The position numbers were made by a program, and so were the translations under genes. Below, in pieces: positions 42,547 to 50,999 of a stretch of 64,000 nucleotides of DNA. The notes beneath the pieces were generated by a model. It had not been told where the DNA came from and searched no databases. It saw nothing but the letters and a program-made list of their open reading frames with translations. Each line of letters opens with the position of its first letter. Position 1 is the first letter of the stretch. The stretch comes from Microterricola viridarii (GTDB lineage: Bacteria > Actinomycetota > Actinomycetes > Actinomycetales > Microbacteriaceae): assembly GCF_900104895.1 (NCBI RefSeq), contig NZ_LT629742.1, positions 3,224,001-3,288,000 on the forward strand, in the 5' to 3' direction.

Positions 42547-43740
42547 GTGACCGCCGCAGAGAACAGCACGAGCCCCCGCACCGTCCTGAGCGATGAACTG
42601 CTCGAGCGCATCCACGGGCGCGCAGAGGGCTACGACCGCGACAACGCCTTCTTCACCGAGGACTTCGACGAGCTGGTCGCCGCCGGCTACCTGCGCGCGC
42701 TCGTGCCGACGCGCTTCGGCGGGCTCGGCCTGAGCCTGCAGGACGTCGCCCGCGAACAGGTTCGGTTGGGCGCCGCCGCCCCCGCCACCGCCCTCGCCGT
42801 GAACATGCACCTGGTCTGGACGGGCGTCGCCAAGGCCCTGCACGAGCGCGGCGACGACGCGCTCGACTTCCTGTTGGAGGAGGCCGGCCGCGGCGAGCAC
42901 GGGTCTGGCGAAATCTTCGGCTTCGGCATCAGCGAGGCCGGCAACGACCTCATGCTGTTCGGCTCCCGCAGCGTCGCCGCGCCGCAGCCCGACGGTGGCT
43001 ACCGCTTCACCGGCACCAAGGTCTTCACCAGCCTCTCCCCCGCGTACACGCGCCTCGGCACCATGGGCCTCGACACCGAGTCGGCCGACGCCCCGAAGAT
43101 CGTCTACGGCTTCGTCGACCGCGACGACCCGGGCCTCAGCCGCAAGGACGACTGGAACACGCTCGGCATGCGCGCCAGCCAGAGCCAGACCACCGTGCTC
43201 GACGCCGCTTACGCCCGCCCCGAGCGCGTCGTGCGGCGCCTCGACCCCGGCCCCAACGCCGACCCGCTGATCTTCGCGATCTTCGCCAACTTCGAGATCC
43301 TGCTCGCCGCCGTCTACACGGGCGTCGGCAAGCGCGCGCTCGAGCTCGCCGTGGCATCCGCGCACCGCCGCACCTCGATGAAGAATGACGGACGCAGCCT
43401 CGCCCAGGACCCCGACATCCGCTGGCGCATCGCGGATGCCGCCATCGCCCAGGACGCGATCTACCCGCAGCTGGATGCCATCGCGGCCGCCGTCGACGGG
43501 CAGGCCGACCTCGGCGCCCAGTGGTTCCCGCAGCTGGTCGGCATCAAGGTGCGCGCCACCGAGACGGCCAGGGAGGTCGTCGACCAGGCGATCCGGGTCT
43601 CCGGCGGCGGCAGCTACTTCGCCGGCAACGAGCTCGGCCGGCTCTACCGCGACGTGCTCGCCGGCATCTTCCACCCCTCCGACGCGGAATCCGCCCACAA
43701 CACGGTCGCCACCGCCTGGCTGGGCCCGCTCGAGAGCTAG
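42547..43740 (+). CDS. Acyl-CoA dehydrogenase-family protein
   Basis: A 397-aa flavoprotein of the acyl-CoA dehydrogenase fold, starting at GTG 42547 (GGAG upstream). Recognisable regions are FGGLGLSLQDVAREQ, FGFGISEAGND, the flavin loop YRFTGTKVFTSLSP, MRASQSQTTVLD and the C-terminal GGGSYFAGNELGRLYRDVLAG. The usual catalytic glutamate is not obvious in the C-terminal helix, so it could be a monooxygenase-type member rather than a beta-oxidation enzyme. No fatty-acid genes adjacent. Confidence 0.85.
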   Translation: MTAAENSTSPRTVLSDELLERIHGRAEGYDRDNAFFTEDFDELVAAGYLRALVPTRFGGLGLSLQDVAREQVRLGAAAPATALAVNMHLVWTGVAKALHERGDDALDFLLEEAGRGEHGSGEIFGFGISEAGNDLMLFGSRSVAAPQPDGGYRFTGTKVFTSLSPAYTRLGTMGLDTESADAPKIVYGFVDRDDPGLSRKDDWNTLGMRASQSQTTVLDAAYARPERVVRRLDPGPNADPLIFAIFANFEILLAAVYTGVGKRALELAVASAHRRTSMKNDGRSLAQDPDIRWRIADAAIAQDAIYPQLDAIAAAVDGQADLGAQWFPQLVGIKVRATETAREVVDQAIRVSGGGSYFAGNELGRLYRDVLAGIFHPSDAESAHNTVATAWLGPLES

Positions 43741-43794
43741 GGCGTATTCGCGCCGCGCGCGCCACATCGCTCCGGGCGGATCTACACTTGCACC

Positions 43795-44289
43795 GTGGGT
43801 GTACGCATAGAAAAAGTGGAGCTGCCGGGGATCGGCGTCCGACACGACTTGGTGACCGAGAGCAGCCGGCGGGTCAGCGTCATCTCCTACCGCGACGGGC
43901 ACCGCGACCTGGCGCTGTTCGACGTCTCCGACCCGGATGCCTGCCGCGACAGCATCCCGCTGACGGATGACGAGGCGGCCGCCCTGGCCGACGTGCTCGG
44001 CACCTCGGTCATGCTCAGCCGGCTGACCAGCCTGAGCGACGCCACCGTGGGCCTGTTCACCGAGCAGCTCGAGCTGCCCACCGACTCCCCCTACCTCAAC
44101 CGCCCGCTTGGCGACACCAAGACCCGCACCCGCACCCGGGTGTCGATCGTCGCCATCGTGCGTGACAAAGAACTTCTGCCCTCGCCCACCCCCGACGAGG
44201 TCTTGCGCCCCGGCGACGTGATCGTCGCAGTCGGCACCCGCGGTGGCCTGGACGCGCTCAGCCGCCTGATCTCCAACGGACCCGACTAA
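43795..44289 (+). CDS. TrkA-C-type regulatory subunit of a cation/proton antiporter
   Basis: A 164-aa cytoplasmic protein with an N-terminal KhtT-like domain (GVRIEKVELPGIGVRHDLVT, VISYRDGHRDLALFD) and a C-terminal RCK_C domain (TRTRTRVSIVAIVRDKELLPSPTP, LRPGDVIVAVGT) that binds nucleotide or other ligands to gate transport. GTG start. 11 bases upstream of the antiporter gene; together they form a two-subunit potassium or cation efflux system of the KhtTU kind. Confidence 0.88.
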   Translation: MGVRIEKVELPGIGVRHDLVTESSRRVSVISYRDGHRDLALFDVSDPDACRDSIPLTDDEAAALADVLGTSVMLSRLTSLSDATVGLFTEQLELPTDSPYLNRPLGDTKTRTRTRVSIVAIVRDKELLPSPTPDEVLRPGDVIVAVGTRGGLDALSRLISNGPD

Positions 44290-44300
44290 GGGCTGCTGCT

Positions 44301-45497
44301 GTGCATGAGAACACGCTGATCCTCATCGAGGTTGGCGCGCTGCTCCTCGGCATGAGCCTGCTCGGTCGGCTGGCGCTGCGTGTGGGCATCTCGCCGATCC
44401 CGCTCTACCTGATCGCCGGGCTCGCCTTCGGCAACGGCGGCCTGCTCGCGCTGGAGGCCAGCACCGAGTTCTTCGAGATCGGCTCGGAGATCGGCGTCAT
44501 CCTGCTGCTCGCCCTGCTCGGGCTGGAGTACACGGCATCCGAGCTCTTCACCAACCTCAAACACTCCCGCATGGCCGGTCTGCTCGACGCCGTGCTGAAC
44601 GCGCTGCCCGGCGCCGCCTTCGCCCTGCTCCTCGGCTGGGGCCCGGCCGCCGCCGTCGCCCTCGCCGGGATCACCTGGGTCTCCTCCTCCGGCGTCATCG
44701 CCAAGGTGCTGCGCGACCTCGGACGCCTCGCCAACCGCGAGACGCCCGTCGTGCTCGCCGTCCTCGTGATCGAGGACCTGGCCATGGCCTTCTACCTGCC
44801 CGTGCTCTCCGCCCTCGTCATCGGCGTCAGCCTGATGCAGGGCGCCGTCACGGTGGCGATCGCCGTCGCCGTCGTCTGCCTCATCCTCTACATCGCCCTG
44901 CGGCACGGGCACATCGTCTCGCGCATCTTCACCCCCGAGCACGCCGAACCGCTGCTGCTCGGCGTGCTCGGCCTCACCATGCTCGTCGCCGGCCTCGCCG
45001 CCCAGGTGAACGTGTCGGCGGCCGTCGGCGCCTTCCTCGTCGGCATCGCGCTCTCCGGCCAGGTCGCGCACAACGCCAGCCAGGTGCTCACCCCGCTGCG
45101 CGACCTGTTCGCGGCCGTGTTCTTCGTGTTCTTCGGCCTGGCGACGGATGCCACCAAGCTGCCGGTCGTGATCCTGCCCGCCCTGATCCTCGCCGCCTTG
45201 ACCATGGCCACCAAGGTGCTGACCGGCTACCTCGCCGCCCGGCGCGCCGGTGTTGCGGTGCCCGGCCGGTGGCGAGCCGGCCTCGCGCTTACCCCGCGCG
45301 GCGAGTTCTCCATCGTCATCGCCGGCCTCGCCGTGAGCGCCGGCATCGAGCCGGAGCTCGCCCCGCTGGCGACCGCCTACGTGCTGATCACCGTCATCGC
45401 CGGGCCCTTCCTCATGCGCATTCCGGACACCCGCTGGTTCAAGCAGGCGACACGCCCCCGTGGGGAGCCGCAGGCGCGTCCGATCGCCGGCGCGTAG
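44301..45497 (+). CDS. CPA2-family cation/proton antiporter (KhtU/Kef-like)
   Basis: A 398-aa membrane protein with about 12-13 spans: start LLGMSLLGRLALRVGISPIP, LLLALLGLEYTASEL in the typical Kef region, VLVIEDLAMAFYLP with the conserved acidic pair, and LTPRGEFSIVIAGLA near the end. It has no RCK domain of its own; that is supplied by the preceding gene. Exchanges potassium or sodium for protons. GTG start. Confidence 0.92.
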   Translation: MHENTLILIEVGALLLGMSLLGRLALRVGISPIPLYLIAGLAFGNGGLLALEASTEFFEIGSEIGVILLLALLGLEYTASELFTNLKHSRMAGLLDAVLNALPGAAFALLLGWGPAAAVALAGITWVSSSGVIAKVLRDLGRLANRETPVVLAVLVIEDLAMAFYLPVLSALVIGVSLMQGAVTVAIAVAVVCLILYIALRHGHIVSRIFTPEHAEPLLLGVLGLTMLVAGLAAQVNVSAAVGAFLVGIALSGQVAHNASQVLTPLRDLFAAVFFVFFGLATDATKLPVVILPALILAALTMATKVLTGYLAARRAGVAVPGRWRAGLALTPRGEFSIVIAGLAVSAGIEPELAPLATAYVLITVIAGPFLMRIPDTRWFKQATRPRGEPQARPIAGA

Positions 45498-45514
45498 TCG
45501 CGTAATCTGCGAGT

Positions 45515-46876
45515 ATGTCCGTTCCCACACGCACCTCTGGCCTGTCCGCCACCGACGCGGCCGAGTACACCCGCGGGGTGTTAGACATTGCGATGCGTCT
45601 GGCTGAGGTCATGTTCGGCAACGGCGCCGGAGCGGAGGACGTCGTCTCGGCCCTGTTGGCGATCACCCGCGCCTACGGGGTGCGCAACGTCGACGCGGAT
45701 GTCACCTACTCAGTGATCGAGGTGACCTACGAGAACCCGGCAACGCACGAGACCATCACCCGCACCCGCAATGTGCGCTATCGCACGCTCGACTACCACA
45801 CGCTCTCCCGGGCGTCCGCGTTGATCGGCGAGCTGGTCGAGCGTCCCATCGAGGTCGCCGATGCCCGTCGTGAGATCGCACGCATCGTCAGCGCTCCCGG
45901 CCTCTACCCCAAGATGTTGCGCCGCTTCGGCTGGAGCCTGGTCGGCGCCGGCGCCGCCTTCCTGATCGGCGGCAACTGGGTGGTGGCCGTCGCCGCCCTG
46001 CTCGCCACGATGCTCATCGACTACCTCACTACCGCGCTGGCGAACCGGCGCGTGCCGATCTTCTTCCAGACCCTCGTCGGCGGCGCCATCGGGCCGCTCG
46101 TGGCCGCGCTCGTGCACCTGATCGATCCGTCGTCGAATTCCTCCCTCGTCGTCGTCGCCACCATCATCATGCTGCTGGCCGGGGTCACGACGTTCGGAGC
46201 CGTGCACGACGCCCTCTCCGGGTTCTACGTCACCGGCACCGCCCGCTTCGTGGAGGCCACGATCATTACCGGCGGCCTCGTCGCCGGCGTCGCGGCGTCC
46301 TCGCTCACCTTGGCCCGCTTCGGCCTGGTGCTGGAGATCAACCCGGCGAGCTCGCCGACCCTCGGCACGCTGCCCGTGCAGCTGGCGTCATCCGTGCTCA
46401 TCGTGATCGGCTTCGCCTTCGCGGTGCAGGTGCCCAAGCGCGCCCTCTGGGCGGCCTGCCTGCTGGGCGCGGCGGCCGAGTTGTTCTACGTGCTGGCCAT
46501 TGGGGCAGAGACCGGCTCCGTGTTCGGCTCGGCGCTGGCCGCCATCGGCGTCGGCCTGCTCGCCGCCGCCGTCTCGCGCCTGGTGCGGGTGCCGCCGCTG
46601 GTGATCGTGGTCACCGCGCTGGTGCCGCTCGTGCCCGGGCTGCTGCTGTTCTCGGGCCTGCTGCAGCTCTCGGAGGGCTCGATGGACGGCCTGCTCTCGA
46701 TGCTGGCCGCGGCGGCCGTCGCCGTCGCCCTGGCCGCCGGCGCCATCCTCGGCCAGTACCTGGTGCAGGCCGTCTGGGGCCCGGCCCGCGCCCTGCCGCG
46801 CCGCTTCGTCGGACCGTTGATGGCCCTGCCGGTGAAGCTGAACCGCACCGCCCGCACCCGCACCAAGAAGTTCTAG
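45515..46876 (+). CDS. ThrE-family threonine/serine exporter-like protein
   Basis: A 453-aa protein with an N-terminal soluble ThrE domain (VLDIAMRLAEVMFGNGAGAEDV, RNVDADVTYSVIEVTYE) and about ten C-terminal membrane spans. In Corynebacterium ThrE exports threonine and serine. It starts 17 bases after the antiporter gene on the same strand, so these may be co-transcribed. The basic tail RTARTRTKKF ends the protein. Confidence 0.9.
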   Translation: MSVPTRTSGLSATDAAEYTRGVLDIAMRLAEVMFGNGAGAEDVVSALLAITRAYGVRNVDADVTYSVIEVTYENPATHETITRTRNVRYRTLDYHTLSRASALIGELVERPIEVADARREIARIVSAPGLYPKMLRRFGWSLVGAGAAFLIGGNWVVAVAALLATMLIDYLTTALANRRVPIFFQTLVGGAIGPLVAALVHLIDPSSNSSLVVVATIIMLLAGVTTFGAVHDALSGFYVTGTARFVEATIITGGLVAGVAASSLTLARFGLVLEINPASSPTLGTLPVQLASSVLIVIGFAFAVQVPKRALWAACLLGAAAELFYVLAIGAETGSVFGSALAAIGVGLLAAAVSRLVRVPPLVIVVTALVPLVPGLLLFSGLLQLSEGSMDGLLSMLAAAAVAVALAAGAILGQYLVQAVWGPARALPRRFVGPLMALPVKLNRTARTRTKKF

Positions 46877-46965
46877 GCCGCGCAGCCTGAGCGCCACCTT
46901 CACGTCGGCTGCGAAACATTGCCGCCGGGCTTGTGGCCCCCAATCGGGGGTGGCAGACTGCGGGC

Positions 46966-47346
46966 ATGGCAATGAAATCGCTTGGTGCGTTCAGCGGCTT
47001 CGCGGTGCGAGACGTCGCAGCCGCGCGCAGCTTCTACGCGGACACGCTCGGCCTGCCGGTCGCTGACGACCGCGGCGGGCTGCGTCTGGATTTGCCCGGC
47101 GATTCCGGCAGCGTCTTCGTCTACGAGAAGGCCGACCACGAGCCGGCCGTCTTCACGATCCTCAACTTCGCCGTCGGCGACATCGACACCGCGGTCGACG
47201 ACCTCGAAGCCTCCGGCGTCTCCATGCTGCACTACGACGGGTTCCAGCAAGACGAGCGCGGCGTGGCCAGAGATCCACAGGGCCCCGCCATCGCCTGGTT
47301 CACCGACCCGTCCGGAAACATCCTCGCCGTGCTCCAACCGGACTAG
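46966..47346 (+). CDS. VOC-family (glyoxalase/bleomycin-resistance fold) protein
   Basis: 126 aa, one pair of beta-alpha-beta3 modules: FSGFAVRDVAAARSFYADTL at the start and the typical RDPQGPAIAWFTDPSGNIL end. Start ATG 46966 or 46972; RBS weak. Metal-dependent lyase, isomerase or binding protein of unknown substrate. Confidence 0.85.
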   Translation: MAMKSLGAFSGFAVRDVAAARSFYADTLGLPVADDRGGLRLDLPGDSGSVFVYEKADHEPAVFTILNFAVGDIDTAVDDLEASGVSMLHYDGFQQDERGVARDPQGPAIAWFTDPSGNILAVLQPD

Positions 47347-47464
47347 CGAGGATGGCGCGGCCCCGGCCGCGCCTGGGTCGCCGGGTGCACACCCTTCGGG
47401 TGGATGTGTACCCGGTTTTCTCATGTGTGGGGCCGGGCGGGCGTCGGCGCGCCAGAATGGGGAG

Positions 47465-48400
47465 ATGACACTTCCCCGGCCTGAGCACACCGACGACGAC
47501 GCGCTGACCGACTCCTTGAGCGGCTCGGACACGATCGTGAGCTACCCGCGCGGCGACACCGCGAACACCGGCGTGGTGCTGCACGTCGCCGAACTGGCCC
47601 CGGATGCCGCGGGCACGCCCCGCTGGGCGGTGCTGCTGGACACGAGCAGCTGCCACCCCGTCGACGCCGGCTGGCCCGACCAGGGCGCCGACCGCGCGGT
47701 GCTCCAACTCGCCGGCGGCGAGCGCCCGATCGTCGACTGCGTCGTCGCCGCCACCGACGGCACCGCATTGCACCTCGGCAGCGACATCCCGGTGCGGAAG
47801 GGCACCCCGGGCTGGGCGTTCCTCGTCGCCCACATCGTCGACGACGCGAGCGGCATCGCCGAAGGCGACCGCGTCGAGCTCGTCGTTGACGCCGACTACC
47901 GGAGGGCCCTCTCGCTCGGGCACAGCGGATGCCACCTCGCCGCCCTCGCGCTGAACCGCGCCCTGGCCGGCCGCTGGTCCAAGGAGACCCGCACCGACGG
48001 GCTCGGCCAGCCCGACTTCGACGCCTCCGCCATCGACAGCTCCCGCATCGGCGAGTTCGGCTCGGTCGACACGTACCGCCTGAACAAGTCGCTCCGCCGC
48101 AAGGGTTTCGACACCGAGGGTCTGACCGGAGAGCTGCCGGCGCTCGAGGCGGCCATCAATGCCACCCTGGCCGAGTGGGTGGCCGGCGACGCCCCGATCC
48201 GCATCGACGCGGACGGGCCCCGGCTCACCGACCGGCGCTCCTGGGTGTGCGAACTGCCGGAGGGCACCGTGAGCATCCCCTGCGGCGGCACCCACGCGCA
48301 CTCCCTGGCCGAACTCGGCGAGACCCGGGTGGCGCTCAGCCTCGACGAGGCAGACGGCACGCCCGTGCTCACCATGACAACCGCCGTCGGCGGGCGCTGA
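47465..48400 (+). CDS. AlaX-like stand-alone tRNA-editing protein
   Basis: A 311-aa protein resembling the editing domain of alanyl-tRNA synthetase. The two zinc-site motifs are seen: HxxxH as HSGCH in LSLGHSGCHLAALALN (about residue 155), and CxxxH as CGGTHAHSLAELG (near the C-terminus), preceded by a barrel-like N-terminal domain. The AlaX family hydrolyses mischarged Ser- or Gly-tRNA(Ala). The usual first motif HSATH/HSGTH is here HSGCH. GGGGAG directly abuts the ATG, so the start is uncertain. 14 bases upstream of glutaminase on the same strand. Confidence 0.75.
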   Translation: MTLPRPEHTDDDALTDSLSGSDTIVSYPRGDTANTGVVLHVAELAPDAAGTPRWAVLLDTSSCHPVDAGWPDQGADRAVLQLAGGERPIVDCVVAATDGTALHLGSDIPVRKGTPGWAFLVAHIVDDASGIAEGDRVELVVDADYRRALSLGHSGCHLAALALNRALAGRWSKETRTDGLGQPDFDASAIDSSRIGEFGSVDTYRLNKSLRRKGFDTEGLTGELPALEAAINATLAEWVAGDAPIRIDADGPRLTDRRSWVCELPEGTVSIPCGGTHAHSLAELGETRVALSLDEADGTPVLTMTTAVGGR

Positions 48401-48414
48401 GAACGCGGCACGCG

Positions 48415-49488
48415 ATGAGCACCAGGGCCAGCGTTCCCGTGAACGTCCCCGAGCCGCCGCTCGGCCACATCCCGGGTGCGCTGAGCGCGGCCGCCGCCCA
48501 GCCGCAGCGCATCTCGACCGGCTCGCTACCGGACCCCGGCCTGGTGCGCCGGCTGCTCGACGAGGCGCACCGCCGCTTCGCCCCCGTGCAGGACGGCGCC
48601 GTCGCCAACTACATCCCCGCGCTGGCCGCCGCCGACCCCGACCGCTTCGGGCTGGCCATCGTCAGTGCGACGGGCGAGCGCTATGCGGTCGGCGATGCGC
48701 GGCATCCGTTCACGATTCAGAGCGTGTCGAAGCCGTTCGTGTTCGCCCTGGTCGCCAACGCGCTCGGCCACGAAGAGGTCAAGCAGCTGCTCGGCGTGAA
48801 CAACTCCGGGCTGCCGTTCGACTCGGTCATCGCCGTGGAGCTGAACCCGGGCCGCACCGCGAACCCGATGGTCAATGCCGGGGCCATCGCCACGACCAGC
48901 CTGGTGCCGGGGGCGGATGCCGCCGCGAAGTGGGAGTTCGTGCGGGCCGGCCTCTCCCGCTTCGCCGGCCGCGAGCTGGCGATGGACGATGAGGTGTACG
49001 AGTCGGAGTCGCGCACCAACGACCGCAACGAGGGCATCGCGCGGCTGCTGAAGGGCTACGGCCGGATCTACAGCGACCCGCTGGAGGCCACCGATGTGTA
49101 CACGCGGCAGTGCTCGCTGCTGGTGACCACCGAGGATCTCGCCGTGATGAGCGCGACGCTCGCAGACGGCGGCGTCAACCCGATCACCCGGGAGCGAGTC
49201 ATCGACGCCGACTCCTGCAAGCGCACCCTCGCCGTGCTGGCGACGGCCGGCATGTACGAGCGCAGCGGCGAGTGGCTCTACGAAGTCGGCCTGCCCGCCA
49301 AGAGCGGGGTCGGCGGCGGCATCATCACGGTAATCCCCGGCAAGGGCGGCCTGGCCAGCTATTCCCCGCTGCTGGATGACGCGGGCAACAGCGTGCGCGG
49401 CACGCTGGCGACCGCGTTCCTCTCGACGACGCTCGGCCTGAACGTGTTCGCGTCGGCCCCGCTGCCGTTCCCGGAGCCCACCCCCTAG
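48415..49488 (+). CDS. glsA: Glutaminase
   Basis: A 357-aa beta-lactamase-like glutaminase that converts glutamine to glutamate and ammonia. Catalytic Ser-x-x-Lys in QSVSKPFVFAL, NAGAI in NPMVNAGAIATTS, and TVIPGKGGLASYSPLLDD near the end. The protein is complete, but its TAG stop codon is part of the 6-base target duplication of an IS481-type element. The start at 48415 (MSTRASVPVNVPEPP) has a weak RBS and follows the AlaX-like gene closely. Confidence 0.93.
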   Translation: MSTRASVPVNVPEPPLGHIPGALSAAAAQPQRISTGSLPDPGLVRRLLDEAHRRFAPVQDGAVANYIPALAAADPDRFGLAIVSATGERYAVGDARHPFTIQSVSKPFVFALVANALGHEEVKQLLGVNNSGLPFDSVIAVELNPGRTANPMVNAGAIATTSLVPGADAAAKWEFVRAGLSRFAGRELAMDDEVYESESRTNDRNEGIARLLKGYGRIYSDPLEATDVYTRQCSLLVTTEDLAVMSATLADGGVNPITRERVIDADSCKRTLAVLATAGMYERSGEWLYEVGLPAKSGVGGGIITVIPGKGGLASYSPLLDDAGNSVRGTLATAFLSTTLGLNVFASAPLPFPEPTP

Positions 49489-50477
49489 CTGTACTGCCCA
49501 GCAAGGTTGGTTAACCGGCTGATGGGTGGTTTGCTCCCGATGGCCGTGTGGGGCCTGTGGTGATTGTATTCGTGGAGCCAGGCCGGGAGGGCGTTCCGGC
49601 GGGCTGACTCGGACGCGTAGAACCGTGAGAATGCCCAGCCGTCGGCGAGGGTGCGGTGGAAGCGTTCGATCTTCCCGTTGGTCTGTGGCCGGTAGGGGCG
49701 GGTCTTCTTGGGTGTGATGTTCAACTCGGTGCAGGTGTCGCGCCAGAGGTGGGACTTGTAGGCAGAGCCGTTGTCGGAGAGGACCCGTTCGACCGTGATG
49801 CCTCGGGCGGCGAACCAGGACACGGCCCGGCGGAGCACACCCACGGCGGTGACCGCTTGCTCGTCGTCGTGGATCTCGGCGTAGGCGACGCGGGAGTGGT
49901 CGTCGATGACGGTGTGCACGAACGCCGTCCCGACCAGCGGCTGCCGGCGCTTGCTCCGGCCCGCGCCAACGGTCGCGGCCCGGTTCTTGCCGCCCTGCTG
50001 CTTGCCCAGGTAACGCCAGCCGCCGCCATCGGGGATGTTGCCGAGCTTCTTCACGTCGACGTGGATCATCGCCCCCGGCTTGTCGTGCTCGTAGCGCCGC
50101 ACGACTTCCCCGGTGCGCTTGTCGACGTGACTCAACCGGTTCAGCCGGCACCGGGTCAACACGGCGTGCACGGTCGACGCGGGCATGCCCACTTTCGCGC
50201 CGATCGCGACCGGCCCCAAACGCTTCTTCCACCGCAGATGCACGATCTTCCGCACCAGCCGCTGCGGGGTCCTGTTCGGGTTCCGGTGCGGCCGGGAGGA
50301 GCGGTCCTGCATGCCGTCCTCACCCATCGCCGCGTAACGTTCAGCCCACCGCTTGGCGGTCGGCCAGGAGCAGTTGAACTGTCTCGCGGCCTGCGAGATC
50401 GGCCAACGGTCGTCCACGATCAGGCGCGCCATGCGCAGCCTTTGGCGTGGAGTCAGCGCAGCGTTAGCGTGGGACAT
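49485..50477 (-). CDS. IS481-family transposase
   Basis: A 330-aa DDE transposase. N-terminal helix-turn-helix (RWPISQAARQFNCSWPTAKRW), then the catalytic triad: Asp in MIHVDVKKLG, Asp in VLSDNGSAYKS and Glu in GKIERFHRTL, with the HHRPHTAIG end typical of IS481. Intact, so possibly active. The TAG stop (49487-49485) lies outside the element, in the duplicated target sequence. Confidence 0.95.
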   Translation of the reverse strand: MSHANAALTPRQRLRMARLIVDDRWPISQAARQFNCSWPTAKRWAERYAAMGEDGMQDRSSRPHRNPNRTPQRLVRKIVHLRWKKRLGPVAIGAKVGMPASTVHAVLTRCRLNRLSHVDKRTGEVVRRYEHDKPGAMIHVDVKKLGNIPDGGGWRYLGKQQGGKNRAATVGAGRSKRRQPLVGTAFVHTVIDDHSRVAYAEIHDDEQAVTAVGVLRRAVSWFAARGITVERVLSDNGSAYKSHLWRDTCTELNITPKKTRPYRPQTNGKIERFHRTLADGWAFSRFYASESARRNALPAWLHEYNHHRPHTAIGSKPPISRLTNLAGQYS

Positions 50478-50604
50478 GAGGGCCTCCTGGTCTCGCAGAA
50501 CTGGTTTCTAAGCAGCTCCACTCTGCAGCAGGAGGTCCTCACTCATTCCCGAAGGACTACAGCGAGTCGTCACACCGATTCAACCAACGTCCCTGGGCAG
50601 TACA
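49490..50604 (-). mobile_element. Complete IS481-family insertion sequence with 6-bp target duplication
   Basis: 1115 bp. Terminal inverted repeats TGTACTGCCCAG... at 49490-49512 and 50582-50604 match at about 20 of 23 positions. Flanked by CCTAGC at 49484-49489 and again at 50605-50610, an exact 6-base duplication of the NCTAGN type known for IS481. Both ends and the transposase gene are intact, consistent with a recent insertion. Confidence 0.95.
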
Positions 50605-50644
50605 CCTAGCCCGCGCTTCCCCTCCCCGTCTCCCTTCCCCTCCC

Positions 50645-50679
50645 GTTGGCTCGAGGGAGCGCCAGCGACCGAAGCCAAC
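50645..50679. repeat. Dispersed repeat family B, copy 1
   Basis: 35 bases, GTTGGCTCGAGGGAGC ... GACCGAAGCCAAC, with 6-base inverted ends GTTGGC/GCCAAC. Identical to 50837-50871 and 51020-51054. Confidence 0.9.
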
Positions 50680-50710
50680 ACCGCGAAACCGGCGCCTTCC
50701 GGTCCCCCGC

Positions 50711-50744
50711 TGGTCGAGTAGCGAGGAACGAGCGTATCGAGACC
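50711..50744. repeat. REP-like repeat family A copy
   Basis: TGGTCGAGTAGCGAGGAACG to CGTATCGAGACC; reverse complement of the copy at 12904-12937. Confidence 0.9.
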
Positions 50745-50775
50745 TCGTGCACGGCCCGGTATCCGGTTGTGTCAG

Positions 50776-50810
50776 GGTCTCGATACGGCCCTAGCGGGCC
50801 TACTCGACCA
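50776..50810. repeat. REP-like repeat family A copy with alternative core
   Basis: Ends GGTCTCGATACG and CTACTCGACCA with the core inverted repeat GGCCC-TAGC-GGGCC. Forms an inverted pair with 50711-50744. Confidence 0.88.
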
Positions 50811-50836
50811 GCGGAGAAGGGGGCGTGCTCCCTCCC

Positions 50837-50871
50837 GTTGGCTCGAGGGAGCGCCAGCGACCGAAGCCAAC
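50837..50871. repeat. Dispersed repeat family B, copy 2
   Basis: Identical to 50645-50679 over 35 bases, in the same orientation. Confidence 0.9.
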
Positions 50872-50906
50872 ACCGTCGGGACCGCGGTATCCGCGGATCC
50901 GCTCAG

Positions 50907-50999
50907 GGCTTCGGGCGCTGCGCTGCTCCTTCGTCGCGGCGCGGCGCCCTCTAGCCGACGTGGGGAGAGGCGCGGCGCCCTCTAGCCGCCGTGGGGAGA
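50907..50999. repeat. Dispersed repeat family C with tandem 28-base end
   Basis: 50907-50970 matches 13081-13143. The final 28 bases (GCGGCGCCCTCTAGCCGACG TGGGGAGA at 50941-50968) are repeated at 50972-50999 with one change. The second copy supplies the TAG stop of the GH2 gene. Confidence 0.85.

Larger units (their letters stand above)
50605..50981. other. Gene-free spacer made of three repeat families
   Basis: 377 bases between the IS right target copy and the GH2 stop. Contains family B at 50645-50679 and 50837-50871, family A at 50711-50744 and 50776-50810, and family C at 50907-50970 continuing into 50972-50999. I see no gene in it. Confidence 0.8.
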
